A stretch of DNA of 49,061 nt from Thermoanaerobaculia bacterium (GCA_027078415.1 JALWYX010000048.1:1-49061); one strand, 5' to 3'; positions 1 through 8,554 are shown, numbered from the stretch's first letter. The notes: generated by a model from the sequence alone, not told the origin. Numbers and translations are program-made.

Positions 1-80
1 GATTGTGTTGTTAATATTCCGGGGATCGTTTTGTGTGGTTTTATAAATGTTTGATTTGCAGAAGATGGTTTAATAAATAA

Positions 81-109
81 TTGAAAAAAAAATAGCGTTC
101 TCTTAAAAT
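81..109 (+). promoter_or_regulatory. Putative sigma-70-type promoter of the first secreted-protein gene
   Basis: TTGAAA at 81-86 and TAAAAT at 104-109 are separated by exactly 17 bp. A second -10-like TATAAT lies at 121-126 without a good -35. The gene that follows starts at 164 behind a strong Shine-Dalgarno, GGAGGTGAG at 152-160. The match is by eye in AT-rich DNA, so it is only suggestive. Confidence 0.45.
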
Positions 110-163
110 TATAACAAAAGTATAATAATAATAAAGGAACTTTTCCAGTGGGGAGGTGAGGTA

Positions 164-664
164 ATGAAATTGAAACCAATTTCGGTAGTAGGTGTAAGTT
201 TTTTGACTGTTGTTTTAGCTTTTTCAGGGGTTTTGAATGCTACTACGTATTTAGAAGAGATAAATTATCCTGTTCGTATTGTAAACGTTGATTCTATTCC
301 TGTTGTTGTTGAAGAAGCAAAGCTTATGAAAAATATGGATACAGGTGATATTTTTGTTTACGTATCCTTAGAAAATAAAGACAAGAAGGTAGCTCTTAAG
401 AACGTTACATTTTCTGTAACAGAGATCGACGCTTCTAGAAAAAACGTTTTGCAGTCTCTTCTTTTGCAAATACCGTATAGTGGTAATAAGGCGGTGATAG
501 AAAAATTTAATCTTGCTGATAGTGGAAATTCTGAAATTGTTGTTGTAGTTGAGGGTTATGAAAATAAAAATTGCAATAGTTTTCGACTAAGTAACAAGCA
601 TGTTATTAAATTGATACGTGGTTTAGATGTTTCTGAGAAAAGCAATTTGACAAACCGCCGTTGA
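164..664 (+). CDS. Secreted protein of unknown function, paralog of 972-1457
   Basis: The 166-residue protein begins with a clear signal peptide: a basic start, a hydrophobic core at about residues 8-22, then a small-residue site near LNA at 24-26. The mature part is soluble and matches no family I recognise. It shares most of its length with the protein at 972-1457, including PVRIVNV versus PVRVINV, AKLMK, IPY-G-K and a GSEIVV-like segment, so the two are a tandem duplication. The ATG follows an almost perfect Shine-Dalgarno (152-160), which suggests high expression. The mature domain reads as alternating beta strands, so a small periplasmic beta-sandwich is possible; that is inference. The TGA stop is followed in the same frame by a Cys-rich open stretch (see 692-802). 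Confidence 0.8.
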   Translation: MKLKPISVVGVSFLTVVLAFSGVLNATTYLEEINYPVRIVNVDSIPVVVEEAKLMKNMDTGDIFVYVSLENKDKKVALKNVTFSVTEIDASRKNVLQSLLLQIPYSGNKAVIEKFNLADSGNSEIVVVVEGYENKNCNSFRLSNKHVIKLIRGLDVSEKSNLTNRR

Positions 665-971
665 TTTACTACATGCGAAACTTGGTATAAGATGTGTCAG
701 GATTTTGCAGATGAGAAGTGTCCCTGTGGAATAGAGAAGTTTGAATGTTCGTGTAATGGCCAAAGAGGATGCAAATATAAATGTTTCAAGTGTTCTGTGT
801 AACAATCTGTGTGACAAAACGTTTTTTGCTTGAACAAGATGTAGAGGGAACCCAAAAGCGTGTAGAAAATCCGGTAAGTGAAACATTTGTAACGTGTGAT
901 TATGATCTTTTCATAAGATGAGATGAAGATAATTGGGTTATGTAAATGGGTAAGTAAGAGGAGGATTAGGA
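665..971 (+). other. Gap between the tandem paralogs
   Basis: This 307-bp stretch holds the Cys-rich frame at 692-802. It also holds a second short open frame at 781-921, shifted relative to the first, encoding 46 residues with four Cys and an acidic middle. No homology to either flanking paralog is visible. The two overlapping short frames would fit one older gene interrupted by a stop and a frameshift, or be chance. A good Shine-Dalgarno for the downstream gene (GAGGAGG, about 959-965) closes the gap. No clear terminator hairpin is seen. Confidence 0.4.
692..802 (+). CDS. Candidate cysteine-rich micropeptide (36 aa, 8 Cys)
   Basis: An ATG at 692 opens 36 codons ending in TAA at 800-802. 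Eight residues are Cys, at positions 2, 10, 12, 19, 21, 27, 31 and 34, giving KCPCG, ECSCN, GC-X3-C and CFKC patterns that resemble small metal-binding peptides. The frame is the same as that of the gene at 164-664, whose TGA stop lies at 662-664. Between that stop and the ATG it stays open and contains one more Cys and a Trp. There is no good Shine-Dalgarno. It could be an independent micropeptide, a readthrough extension of the upstream protein, or a remnant of a decayed gene. No family is recognised; the call rests on Cys density alone. Confidence 0.35.
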   Translation: MCQDFADEKCPCGIEKFECSCNGQRGCKYKCFKCSV

Positions 972-1457
972 GTGAGAATAGGAAAGGTTCTTAATTCAGT
1001 TGTAGTTAGTCTGTTTGTTGCTGTGAGTTTTTCATGGTCCTCGAGCGCTTTTACAGGTTTTGATGAGCTTAGTTCACCTCCTGTACGTGTTATAAACGTT
1101 AAAGATGTTCCTGTGGGTGTTAAGAAAGCAAAGCTTATGAAAAGTAGAGAAGGAGACAAAACATTTGTTTTTATGTCGTTAGCTAATAGTGATGAGGAAA
1201 AGGAACTTAAAAGTGTTACGCTTCTTGTAATAGAAATTGATAGTAGAGCAAAGAAATTATTGAATATGATGAGCTTCAAAATACCGTATACAGGAGATAA
1301 AACTATAATGAAGCAATTTAACCTCAGTGGTAGCGAAGGTTCGGAAATAGTTGTTATGACCAGAGGTTATCAGGAGAAGGATGGAAGTGGTTTTGAACTA
1401 AGCATTAACGAGATTAGCAAATTGGTAGGTTTTAAAGAGAAGAGCAAAAAAGAATAG
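972..1457 (+). CDS. Secreted protein of unknown function, paralog of 164-664
   Basis: This 161-residue protein starts at GTG 972, placed by a GAGGAGG Shine-Dalgarno just upstream. An N-terminal signal peptide runs to about residue 26 (hydrophobic core, then a serine-rich stretch and SAF). The mature domain aligns end to end with that of the protein at 164-664, sharing AKLMK, the IPY-G-K segment, FNLS and GSEIVV, with many conservative changes between. The divergence is substantial, so the duplication is not recent. Unlike its sister it has no Cys and no open frame after its stop. The function is unknown; a periplasmic location is inferred from the signal peptide. Confidence 0.8.
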   Translation: MRIGKVLNSVVVSLFVAVSFSWSSSAFTGFDELSSPPVRVINVKDVPVGVKKAKLMKSREGDKTFVFMSLANSDEEKELKSVTLLVIEIDSRAKKLLNMMSFKIPYTGDKTIMKQFNLSGSEGSEIVVMTRGYQEKDGSGFELSINEISKLVGFKEKSKKE

Positions 1458-1654
1458 TTCCTTATTTTCGTACAATTCGTTGCTGGAAAAGCATGATAAG
1501 TAGTGGTTTGGTAAGAGCTAGTTTCTAGTATAAAAGGTGTAAATTTTTGCATTTCAAGAGAAAGCTACTCTCAGCTTGGGATTAAAATTTTCATCACGTT
1601 TTTGTATTCACGCTTTTTTGGTTCTGTAGAGCATTATTAATTTTTTCGTGGATG

Positions 1655-2881
1655 TTATAGATGGTTTTTGTTTGTGTTAGAAATTATCTCAAGTAATGTG
1701 TTGGATAGAGTAGGGTTTATTTTGACTTTTATTATCTTTTTTACCCTTTCTAACGAATCTTTTTCTGTTTCAAAAACTTTTTCAAAAAACATTATCCCAC
1801 TTGAAAAGTAAGAGCGTAATATATTTTCGACGGTTAGTATGTTAGGAGGTTTTGCAAGTAGATACGATACTAAGTTTGCGTTTTCTATCTCTTTTAAAGT
1901 GTTGTCTTCTATAAGTGGTGACAGGTCTCTTCTTAGTTCTGGAAACGGTGTTCCTAATATCTCTGAGAGTTCTTCTTCCGATACTACGGGGTTACCTTCC
2001 AAACTCCTTTTAGCTAGGATTATACAAGTTACAACTCCTACTATAGGTGCCAAAGTTTCTTTTCTGTGAGGTACAAATTTTGTTAGAACGTTTATCCTTT
2101 GAAATATAAACGATATTTCGCATCCTATTATTATCGCCATCCAAAGCAGGTATATCGCAACTAGGAAAAATATAGCTATAGCGAAGCTTCCGTAGAGTAT
2201 ACGTGAAAACTCTCCCATAGTAGCCAGGGTGGTTGTAAAGCCTATACGTATAAGTTCTATAAGTGACGTGGCTACCAAAGCTCCGTAAAAAGCGTTTGCT
2301 GCTTTTACCTGGGTCATTGGTACTTGCCAATAGAGCATAGTTAAGCCACCTAATGTTATGAGAAAAGATAGAAAGATGTTTATCAGTTGGTTTTCAAAGT
2401 ATATGTGGGTTGTAGGGTGATTTTTGAAATAGTATAGAATAGAGAATCCAAGCCCCATTATTATAGGACCCCAGAAAAACAGCATGGTAAAAGAGGCAAG
2501 TTTTGCTTTTATATTAGTTCTATGTTTTACTTCCCATATTTCATTTATCATGTTGTCGATAGCTATAAACAGAAATAAGCTTGAGGTTATAAATATAAAT
2601 ATGGCTGTCTTAGAAAGGCTTTGTGCTTGTTCTATAAATATATCTAGGTAGTTTATTATCTTTTCCTCTGAATAGGGGAGTATTATCTTAAAAATTTCAA
2701 GGAGTTTTTTTCGGTATTCGTCAAAGAATTGAGCACCGAAAATGGCCATTGATGCTAAAAATGGGACTAAGCAAAATATAGTTGTAAAAGATAGGACAGA
2801 TACCTTGTCAAATAAGTAATCTCTATTGCTTTTCCAAAGAAGAATCTTGAAAAAAAGAATTACGCGTTTTGCTACATTCAT
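1655..2881 (-). CDS. YihY/UPF0761-family inner-membrane protein
   Basis: This 408-residue protein has an N-terminal membrane domain of about six hydrophobic helices (residues 30-260) and a hydrophilic C-terminal part of about 150 residues. The layout, and sequences such as FTTIFCLVPFLA near residue 32, the WEVKHRTN loop and FYGALVAT, are those of the YihY/BrkB family. That family was once called RNase BN but is now regarded as membrane proteins of uncertain function. Its ATG overlaps the purA stop in an ATGA arrangement at 2878-2881, so it is probably translationally coupled to purA. It is the last gene of the minus-strand group and converges with the paralog ending at 1457. The C-terminal domain may be a winged-helix-like module, which is inference. 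Confidence 0.85.
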   Translation of the reverse strand: MNVAKRVILFFKILLWKSNRDYLFDKVSVLSFTTIFCLVPFLASMAIFGAQFFDEYRKKLLEIFKIILPYSEEKIINYLDIFIEQAQSLSKTAIFIFITSSLFLFIAIDNMINEIWEVKHRTNIKAKLASFTMLFFWGPIIMGLGFSILYYFKNHPTTHIYFENQLINIFLSFLITLGGLTMLYWQVPMTQVKAANAFYGALVATSLIELIRIGFTTTLATMGEFSRILYGSFAIAIFFLVAIYLLWMAIIIGCEISFIFQRINVLTKFVPHRKETLAPIVGVVTCIILAKRSLEGNPVVSEEELSEILGTPFPELRRDLSPLIEDNTLKEIENANLVSYLLAKPPNILTVENILRSYFSSGIMFFEKVFETEKDSLERVKKIIKVKINPTLSNTLLEIISNTNKNHL

Positions 2882-4131
2882 TTTTCTATAGTATCGGCAC
2901 GGTTTTCCCCTGTTGAGATGAAAGCTATTTTTGTTTGAAGGAAATCTTCTATAAACTCTAAGTATCTAATCGCGTTTTTTGGTAAATTCCCTATCTTTGA
3001 AATGCCGTGCGTTTTATCCCAACCCTCTAAAGTTTCGTAAACCGGTTCTATTGCTTCTAACATCCAACTGGATGATGGGAAAAAATCTATCTCTTCTCCA
3101 TTCAAAAGATACTTTGTACATACTTTGATTTTCTCCATGGAGTCTAGAACGTCTATTTTTGTAATAACTAGTTTATTTGCACAGGTGATTTTTAAAGCGT
3201 ATTTAACAGCTACTAGGTCTAACCAACCGCATCTTCTAGCTCTGTTGGTGGTAGTACCATATTCTTTACCTTTCTCTGCTAGCCATTTGCCTACTTGGCC
3301 TCTATCTTCTGTGGGGAAAGGTCCTTCGCCTACCCTAGTCGTATAAGCTTTCATAACTCCAAAAACTGTTTCTATATCTTTAAAAGGTATCCCTGTTCCT
3401 ACTATTGCACCCCCTGGGCTAGGATTAGAACTTGTTACGTATGGATATGTTCCCCAATCTAAATCCAACAATAGGCCTTGAGCTCCTTCTAACAATATTC
3501 TACCTCTTTCTCTAAATCGATGAATCATCTGCAGACTATCAGTTACATATGGTTCTAATATTTTCCTCCAAGAAATTAGTAAGCTATAGATAGATTCTAG
3601 CTCTATATTTTTACCTAATTCGTGTATTGCTCTTTTTACAACAATCTCTACACGCTCTTTTAAATTAGGATCCCATAGATCACCTACTCGTATACCGACT
3701 CTAGCTGCTTTCGCTTCGTAAGCTGGTCCTATCCCTCTAGATGTAGTGCCTATACGTTTATCTCTGGCTCTCTTCTCTCTTTCTTGATCCAATTCTCTAT
3801 AAAATGGAAAGATTATATGAGCCCTATCAGATATAAAAACTCTCCCTCTGGTATTGATGCCGTTCGCTTCTAACAAATCGAGTTCCTTTTGTAAGGCTGG
3901 TGGATATACAACCATACCAGATCCAAGAAGAACTTTGGATCTTCGATTTATTATTCCTGAGGGAATAAGGTGTAAAGCAAATCTTTTACCCTCGACGTAT
4001 ACAGTATGACCTGCGTTGTGTCCACCTTGATACCTTACAACTAGGTCAAAATTTTTGGATAAAAAGTCCACAATCTTACCTTTGCCCTCGTCTCCCCATT
4101 GAAGTCCTACAACTAAAACGTTACCTTTCAT
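2878..4131 (-). CDS. purA: Adenylosuccinate synthetase
   Basis: PurA condenses IMP and aspartate using GTP to give adenylosuccinate, the first step from IMP to AMP, in the cytosol. Hallmarks are present in order: GLQWGDEGKGKIVD near the N-terminus (P-loop and catalytic Asp), GGHNAGHT, TTSRGIGPAYE, LLEGAQG, the TTNRARRCGWLD arginine loop and a C-terminal STGENRADTI guanine-binding segment. The length of 417 residues is normal for a bacterial enzyme. It overlaps the permease gene upstream by 11 bp and the YihY gene downstream by 4 bp, so the three are co-transcribed. No other purine gene is nearby. Confidence 0.97.
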   Translation of the reverse strand: MKGNVLVVGLQWGDEGKGKIVDFLSKNFDLVVRYQGGHNAGHTVYVEGKRFALHLIPSGIINRRSKVLLGSGMVVYPPALQKELDLLEANGINTRGRVFISDRAHIIFPFYRELDQEREKRARDKRIGTTSRGIGPAYEAKAARVGIRVGDLWDPNLKERVEIVVKRAIHELGKNIELESIYSLLISWRKILEPYVTDSLQMIHRFRERGRILLEGAQGLLLDLDWGTYPYVTSSNPSPGGAIVGTGIPFKDIETVFGVMKAYTTRVGEGPFPTEDRGQVGKWLAEKGKEYGTTTNRARRCGWLDLVAVKYALKITCANKLVITKIDVLDSMEKIKVCTKYLLNGEEIDFFPSSSWMLEAIEPVYETLEGWDKTHGISKIGNLPKNAIRYLEFIEDFLQTKIAFISTGENRADTIEK

Positions 4132-5563
4132 TGTCCCCTCTATCTTTTATAAAAGGTAAAAAAGGAATCATTATCATGTTAGGTATAGTTATAAGAAAAG
4201 TGAGTCCGAAATAGTTGGCAAATCCTATTCTGCTCGCTATAAATCCTGAAATAACACCTGCTAATGTACTACCTACGTTCATTATTCCTGTACCTATTGC
4301 AAAATGTGAAGCTTTAAACTCTTTCATCGTTGTTCTAAACAGAAAAACGGTAAAGGCTGCACTTCCCAATCCAGAGCCAAATGCATCTACTACTATAAGT
4401 GCGGTTACTAAAGGAAAGTTTGCTTTTCCTGCATAAGGGTTTTCCAAGATGTAGGAGTATTTTAAAGCCATAATCATATAAAGGACGTTGAGCGAGTTCT
4501 GAGCTAGAACAAATGGCCATATAGTTTTAGATAACCCGTATTTTGCTATAAGGTTCCCTCCTACTATAGCACCTAAGAGACTTGCTATGATTCCAAAAGT
4601 ATTGTGCGCTATACCGTATTGAGTGGGAGTTATGCCTATATCTCTTAAGAAAGGATAAGCCATGTTTTGCAAAAGGGCTTCACCCAATCTATAAGTTGTT
4701 ACAAAAATAAGAACTAACCAAATTTTTTCCCTATCCAAATAAGATACAAACGCTCGAGCATACAGAGATTTAGACGTGTAAAGTCTATTCTTTATAAATG
4801 GAAGAGATATCGTTAAACCGAAAACAAATATAAAAAGAGACGTTACTATAACCCTTGTCCACTTTACTTCGTCTACAAATATAAAAAGCGCTTGCACTAA
4901 TAAAGTATCTTTATACTCTGTAAGTAGATAGGACAGTAAAAGCAGTGAAAATAGAAGAGATGGTAATATAATCGTTATCAATTTTTTAGCATTTTTTTGC
5001 ACCTTTGACTGCGGAAGAAACACTGCATGTAACAGGAGCAGTATAAGTAGTATTGCTGCAGCTATTGAGTATCCGGTCAGCCACCCTAAATGATCGCACG
5101 CAGCCAATATTGCTCCACTGCTTACTATTAAAGCTATTCTATAGGACGCCGATTGAATACCTACAAATTTTGCTTGTTCCTGTCTAGTTAGTTTTTCTAG
5201 GTAGTAACCATCTATCGATATGTCGTGAGTAGCTGCTATAAAAGCTAGCAGAAAAAAAAGTATACTTGCCCAAAATATAGGTCTGTTGGATAACGAAGCT
5301 ACTCCTATTGCGATAAAACCTAAGATAAGAATTATTTCTATAGATACTATCCATCTTTTCTTTGAAGAAAAGATATCAACAACAGGAGCCCAGATAAACT
5401 TTAGTACCCATGGTATACCAAATAGAGAAGTTAATCCTATTGCTTCTAAACTAGCTTTGTGCTCTTTAAAAAAAGGTGTTGATAATAACCTTATTAGTCC
5501 GTAAGGAAAACCTTCTGCATAATAAAGCGTTGCTATCCACCACTTTACCTTATTTATAGACAT
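4121..5563 (-). CDS. AmpG-like major facilitator permease
   Basis: This 480-residue protein has about twelve hydrophobic segments. The N-terminal signature YYAEGFPYGL, followed by FGIPWVLKFIWAP, is typical of the AmpG/acetyl-CoA-transporter branch of the major facilitator superfamily. DISIDGYYLEKL in the fourth helix region also fits. AmpG proteins import anhydro-muropeptides for cell-wall recycling. That role would suit an organism with a PgeF-like protein two genes upstream on the same strand, but the substrate is inferred. There is no clear Shine-Dalgarno before the ATG. The gap to the upstream gene is 19 bp and the 3' end overlaps purA by 11 bp, so it is operonic. Confidence 0.8.
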   Translation of the reverse strand: MSINKVKWWIATLYYAEGFPYGLIRLLSTPFFKEHKASLEAIGLTSLFGIPWVLKFIWAPVVDIFSSKKRWIVSIEIILILGFIAIGVASLSNRPIFWASILFFLLAFIAATHDISIDGYYLEKLTRQEQAKFVGIQSASYRIALIVSSGAILAACDHLGWLTGYSIAAAILLILLLLHAVFLPQSKVQKNAKKLITIILPSLLFSLLLLSYLLTEYKDTLLVQALFIFVDEVKWTRVIVTSLFIFVFGLTISLPFIKNRLYTSKSLYARAFVSYLDREKIWLVLIFVTTYRLGEALLQNMAYPFLRDIGITPTQYGIAHNTFGIIASLLGAIVGGNLIAKYGLSKTIWPFVLAQNSLNVLYMIMALKYSYILENPYAGKANFPLVTALIVVDAFGSGLGSAAFTVFLFRTTMKEFKASHFAIGTGIMNVGSTLAGVISGFIASRIGFANYFGLTFLITIPNMIMIPFLPFIKDRGDNER

Positions 5564-5582
5564 TTAAACAACGATTTTATAC

Positions 5583-7340
5583 TTAGTCCGTTTTGCTCCC
5601 TAATTTACCTGACATTATACGCCAAGAGATCAATTTCTCGTCTATTTCCCTTAGCCTCTTTGCTATAATGTTGCATAAAATTTTAAGAAATTTAGTCCCG
5701 CTTTCCGGATTGTTACTAATCACGTTGTTTATAGTCTCTTTTTTTATTGCTATAACGGTAGCAGGTCCATCGTGAGCTTTAGCGTCTGCATTTCTCGGCT
5801 TGTTGTCTATAACCGACATTTCACCAAAGAGATGACCTCTATCTACTATAGCTAGAGCTTCCTCTCCCACTTCTTCTATAGTTCTACTTATAAGCACTTT
5901 TCCACTAGCTACTATGTACATCTCTTCTCCTACGTCACCTTCCCTAAAAATGTATGAACCTTCGGGATATATACGCTCTTCTGCAAATTTAGCTATCAAT
6001 TTGAGCTCTTTTATATTCAATCCTTGTTCTTTAAATATATCCTGCGCTTTAGATAAATCTAGTACTGACTGCTTAAATACACTCTTTTCTTGTGAAAAAG
6101 GTGAATCCTGTGAAAGTTTCTCTTTTACGTCAAAAAATGTCTTTAGTTGATCAGTACTTCGACGCAACCGAGATGAGAGAAAATTCCATATAGTTTTGTA
6201 AAACTTTAAAGACAACGAAGAACGACTTTCAAGAAGAGAAATCAATTTGTTGTAAGGGAAACGAATAAGTTCACAATCTTTTTCCGCTGCTACATCTGCA
6301 CTCCTTTTCCCACCTTGGATAAAATTAACCTCTCCTACAAATTCACTTTGCTTTATCTTGGCTAAAGCTATCTTTCCATACGGTGAGTCGACTTGTACTA
6401 CTAATTCTCCAGATAACAACAAGTAAAGGTCCCGTGAGTCACTATTTTTGTTTATTAAAACTTCACCTTCGGAGACCCTTAATACCTCCGCAATCTTAGA
6501 TAGTTCTACTATTTCATCATCCGTCAACTTAGAAAATATAGGATTTTCACGTAAAGTGTTGGCTATGCTCAATAGCAAATTTTCGTTAAATGTTCCTTTA
6601 TCTCCCTCTCTCTTTGTAGATTTCGCTTCTCTATTCTTACTAAAGATGTCTTTATGCCAATTAACCCTTTCAAACTCGAACGATAGTTCATCTGCACATT
6701 TGTGAAGCAATTTGCTTAGATCGTTACCAGTTAGATCTAGCTCTGTTTTTAAATCATTTACAATCTCTCGTAACTGATAAAAGTTCTTATCCTTTATACC
6801 ACTTTGAAGCATAACTATATACGCAATAAGATAGTGTTCTAAAGCAGAATAGTTATTTTTTAAAGATCGATAACAATCCCCTAAAAGTTTAGGTATTTCA
6901 GGATCGAAAGGATGATATACCCTTGCTTTTTGCAAATACAAAATGGCATTTTCATTGTCACCAACCTTCATCTGCATCTTTCCAAGTAGTAGATATACTT
7001 CAGCTAACGGGAGATCGTTTTCTATTATAGGCTGCAAATAATCGTTAACCTTCTCAAACTCACCCCTGGTAAAGAAAAAATGCGCCAAACTGCACATATT
7101 TTGAGCATCTATAATCTCTCGTTTTATCTCTTTTTTCAGCGTTTCGGTAAGCGAAGATCTCTCCTTTAAATATTGGTTCTTTCGCCTTTTTGTATCTGCT
7201 ATAGCTAATTGAATACTGATCTCTTCCGGCGCTAGTTTAGATGCAAGTTCAAAAACTTCTAACGCTTCGTCGAACATCTTTTTATCAGCAAAAGATTTGC
7301 CTAGACTGACAAGAGTTTGAATTTCTGGATAATTCTCCAT
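5583..7340 (-). CDS. TPR protein with two cyclic-nucleotide-binding (Crp-type) domains
   Basis: I place the start at ATG 7340 (585 residues). An in-frame TTG at 7367 would add nine residues but has no properly spaced ribosome site. The N-terminal 200 residues are helical TPR-like repeats (LGKSFADKKMFDEALEVFELA is cut here to the core KMFDEALEVFELA; also LLLGKMQMKVGDNENAILYL). Two cNMP-binding folds follow, at about residues 263-390 and 430-575. The second has a near-canonical phosphate-binding cassette, FGEMSVIDNKPRNADA; the first has FVGEVNFIQGGKRSADVA. No helix-turn-helix, kinase or cyclase output is visible and there is no signal peptide. It is probably a cytosolic nucleotide-responsive scaffold. 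The ligand (cAMP, cGMP or none) cannot be told from sequence. Confidence 0.8.
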   Translation of the reverse strand: MENYPEIQTLVSLGKSFADKKMFDEALEVFELASKLAPEEISIQLAIADTKRRKNQYLKERSSLTETLKKEIKREIIDAQNMCSLAHFFFTRGEFEKVNDYLQPIIENDLPLAEVYLLLGKMQMKVGDNENAILYLQKARVYHPFDPEIPKLLGDCYRSLKNNYSALEHYLIAYIVMLQSGIKDKNFYQLREIVNDLKTELDLTGNDLSKLLHKCADELSFEFERVNWHKDIFSKNREAKSTKREGDKGTFNENLLLSIANTLRENPIFSKLTDDEIVELSKIAEVLRVSEGEVLINKNSDSRDLYLLLSGELVVQVDSPYGKIALAKIKQSEFVGEVNFIQGGKRSADVAAEKDCELIRFPYNKLISLLESRSSLSLKFYKTIWNFLSSRLRRSTDQLKTFFDVKEKLSQDSPFSQEKSVFKQSVLDLSKAQDIFKEQGLNIKELKLIAKFAEERIYPEGSYIFREGDVGEEMYIVASGKVLISRTIEEVGEEALAIVDRGHLFGEMSVIDNKPRNADAKAHDGPATVIAIKKETINNVISNNPESGTKFLKILCNIIAKRLREIDEKLISWRIMSGKLGSKTD

Positions 7341-7539
7341 CTTTCTAAATAATACCAGATTATGCAACCTTTATAGTCAATTTATTGTTGTAACCTTTAT
7401 CAATTTTAGTGTAAGTTAGCAATTCAACTTTTATTTCCAAATGTTTGGCTGAAATCTGGCAAACTTTTTTAAAAAAACTAACTAAATTACACACAATTAC
7501 CCCCACACCCTTGAATCCCTACTTAAAATAACTTTTCTG

Positions 7540-8262
7540 TTAAGCTAGTATGGCAGCTATTACTGCAAATCTTCCTTCCTTTTCCTTTCTCCTTAACGAA
7601 CGCACATGAGAGAAAAAACGACTATCCTCTGCCACATTACTGTCTGATAAAAAAATCCTCTCCTCTCCTATCCCTAACTCCTTTATCTGTTCCACCACTC
7701 TGCCTCTTAGGTCTATGGCCACCTTATTGTTTTCTAAATACCGAACAAATTTTTGCCAACCTTTGGATGAAAACTTGCCAGGAGGAGAATATATGTAAGA
7801 GTCTTGAGTTATTCCTGGAGATACCAACGCTATCGTACTTTGCGGCAATACCGAATACAACTCCTGCATAACTAAGAACGTTTTTTTTATTATCTCTAGT
7901 TCGGCTCCTTTTGATCCTACATGTATCATAGAGAGAGTTTTGCTTAAAAAGTCGTATAAAGTTACTACGTAACAATCTGCTACTATGACTGATATATATA
8001 CATTACGTAAAGATGTTACAACAGCATCGGCAGTTGGCCAGCTACTAACTTTGTAAACAGAGTACTCTTTCGGCAAGCGATTTAGATGGTACACTCTATC
8101 CTTTCCTTCAAGACGAAGAGATAATATGCGATTAGGATTGATACGCAAGATAGTAGCTAATTTTTCGTACCTTTCTTTTACTATACACTCTTTGTCGAAT
8201 CTGTAAGACAGGTTTCCTAATACTCTTGTGGTAACTAGGTAAAATAATTTATCGTGTATCAT
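7540..8262 (-). CDS. PgeF/YfiH-like (laccase-domain) protein with degenerate metal site
   Basis: The 240-residue protein follows the YfiH/PgeF (polyphenol oxidase, Pfam Cu-oxidase_4) layout: TTR near the start, TADAVVTS, VADCYVVTLYD, IHVGSKGAELE, VSPGI, DLRGRVVEQIKELGI, FFSHVRS and a final GRFAVIAAI. Known members bind zinc through one Cys and two His and edit peptidoglycan precursors or act on purine nucleosides. Here the ADC Cys and the IH His remain, but the usual QxHG motif reads RLEG and HAGWRG reads HVGSKG, so one ligand appears lost. The C-terminal Cys motif is also absent. A divergent substrate or a non-enzymatic role is likely. It is transcribed toward the TPR/cNMP gene after a 199-bp gap. 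Confidence 0.7.
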   Translation of the reverse strand: MIHDKLFYLVTTRVLGNLSYRFDKECIVKERYEKLATILRINPNRILSLRLEGKDRVYHLNRLPKEYSVYKVSSWPTADAVVTSLRNVYISVIVADCYVVTLYDFLSKTLSMIHVGSKGAELEIIKKTFLVMQELYSVLPQSTIALVSPGITQDSYIYSPPGKFSSKGWQKFVRYLENNKVAIDLRGRVVEQIKELGIGEERIFLSDSNVAEDSRFFSHVRSLRRKEKEGRFAVIAAILA

Positions 8263-8292
8263 CGTGCCAACAATGTACCTAATACAGTTGAG

Positions 8293-8321
8293 ATTCTATT
8301 GTAACTGTTATCTGGTTTGAA
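8293..8321 (-). promoter_or_regulatory. Putative promoter of the PgeF-like gene
   Basis: On the minus strand, TTCAAA (8321-8316) and TAGAAT (8298-8293) are 17 bp apart. They would place the transcription start about 25 bases before the ATG at 8262. This is a by-eye consensus match only. Confidence 0.35.
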
Positions 8322-8482
8322 GCAGAAATATACCGATATTAGGAAGGGTATACTTTGATGTTACTTTTAACTATATTTACTATACAAAGAGTTGGGTTGG
8401 AATCTCTATAGTATGTGCGTTATGAAGCCAATATCTATTTATAGGTAAGTAAATCAAAGTTAATATGCACAAAGAAAGATAA

Positions 8483-8512
8483 TTGAATTAAAATAGGGTA
8501 CGTATTTCTAAT
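8483..8512 (+). promoter_or_regulatory. Putative promoter at the head of the 20-kb plus-strand block
   Basis: TTGAAT at 8483-8488 and TCTAAT at 8507-8512 are 18 bp apart, giving a leader of about 35 bases before the ATG at 8555. A TAGGAG ribosome site lies about nine bases before that ATG. The rest of the 292-bp divergent gap 8263-8554 shows nothing else I can support. Confidence 0.35.
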
Positions 8513-8554
8513 AAACTTGAGTTTATCCTACTTGGTAGAATAGGAGTTAAAGAG

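Noticed and set aside
623-886. 87-codon open frame on the minus strand across the gap between the tandem paralogs
   Set aside because: Its composition mirrors the Cys-rich plus-strand frame, it has no ribosome site and it crosses into the end of the upstream gene.
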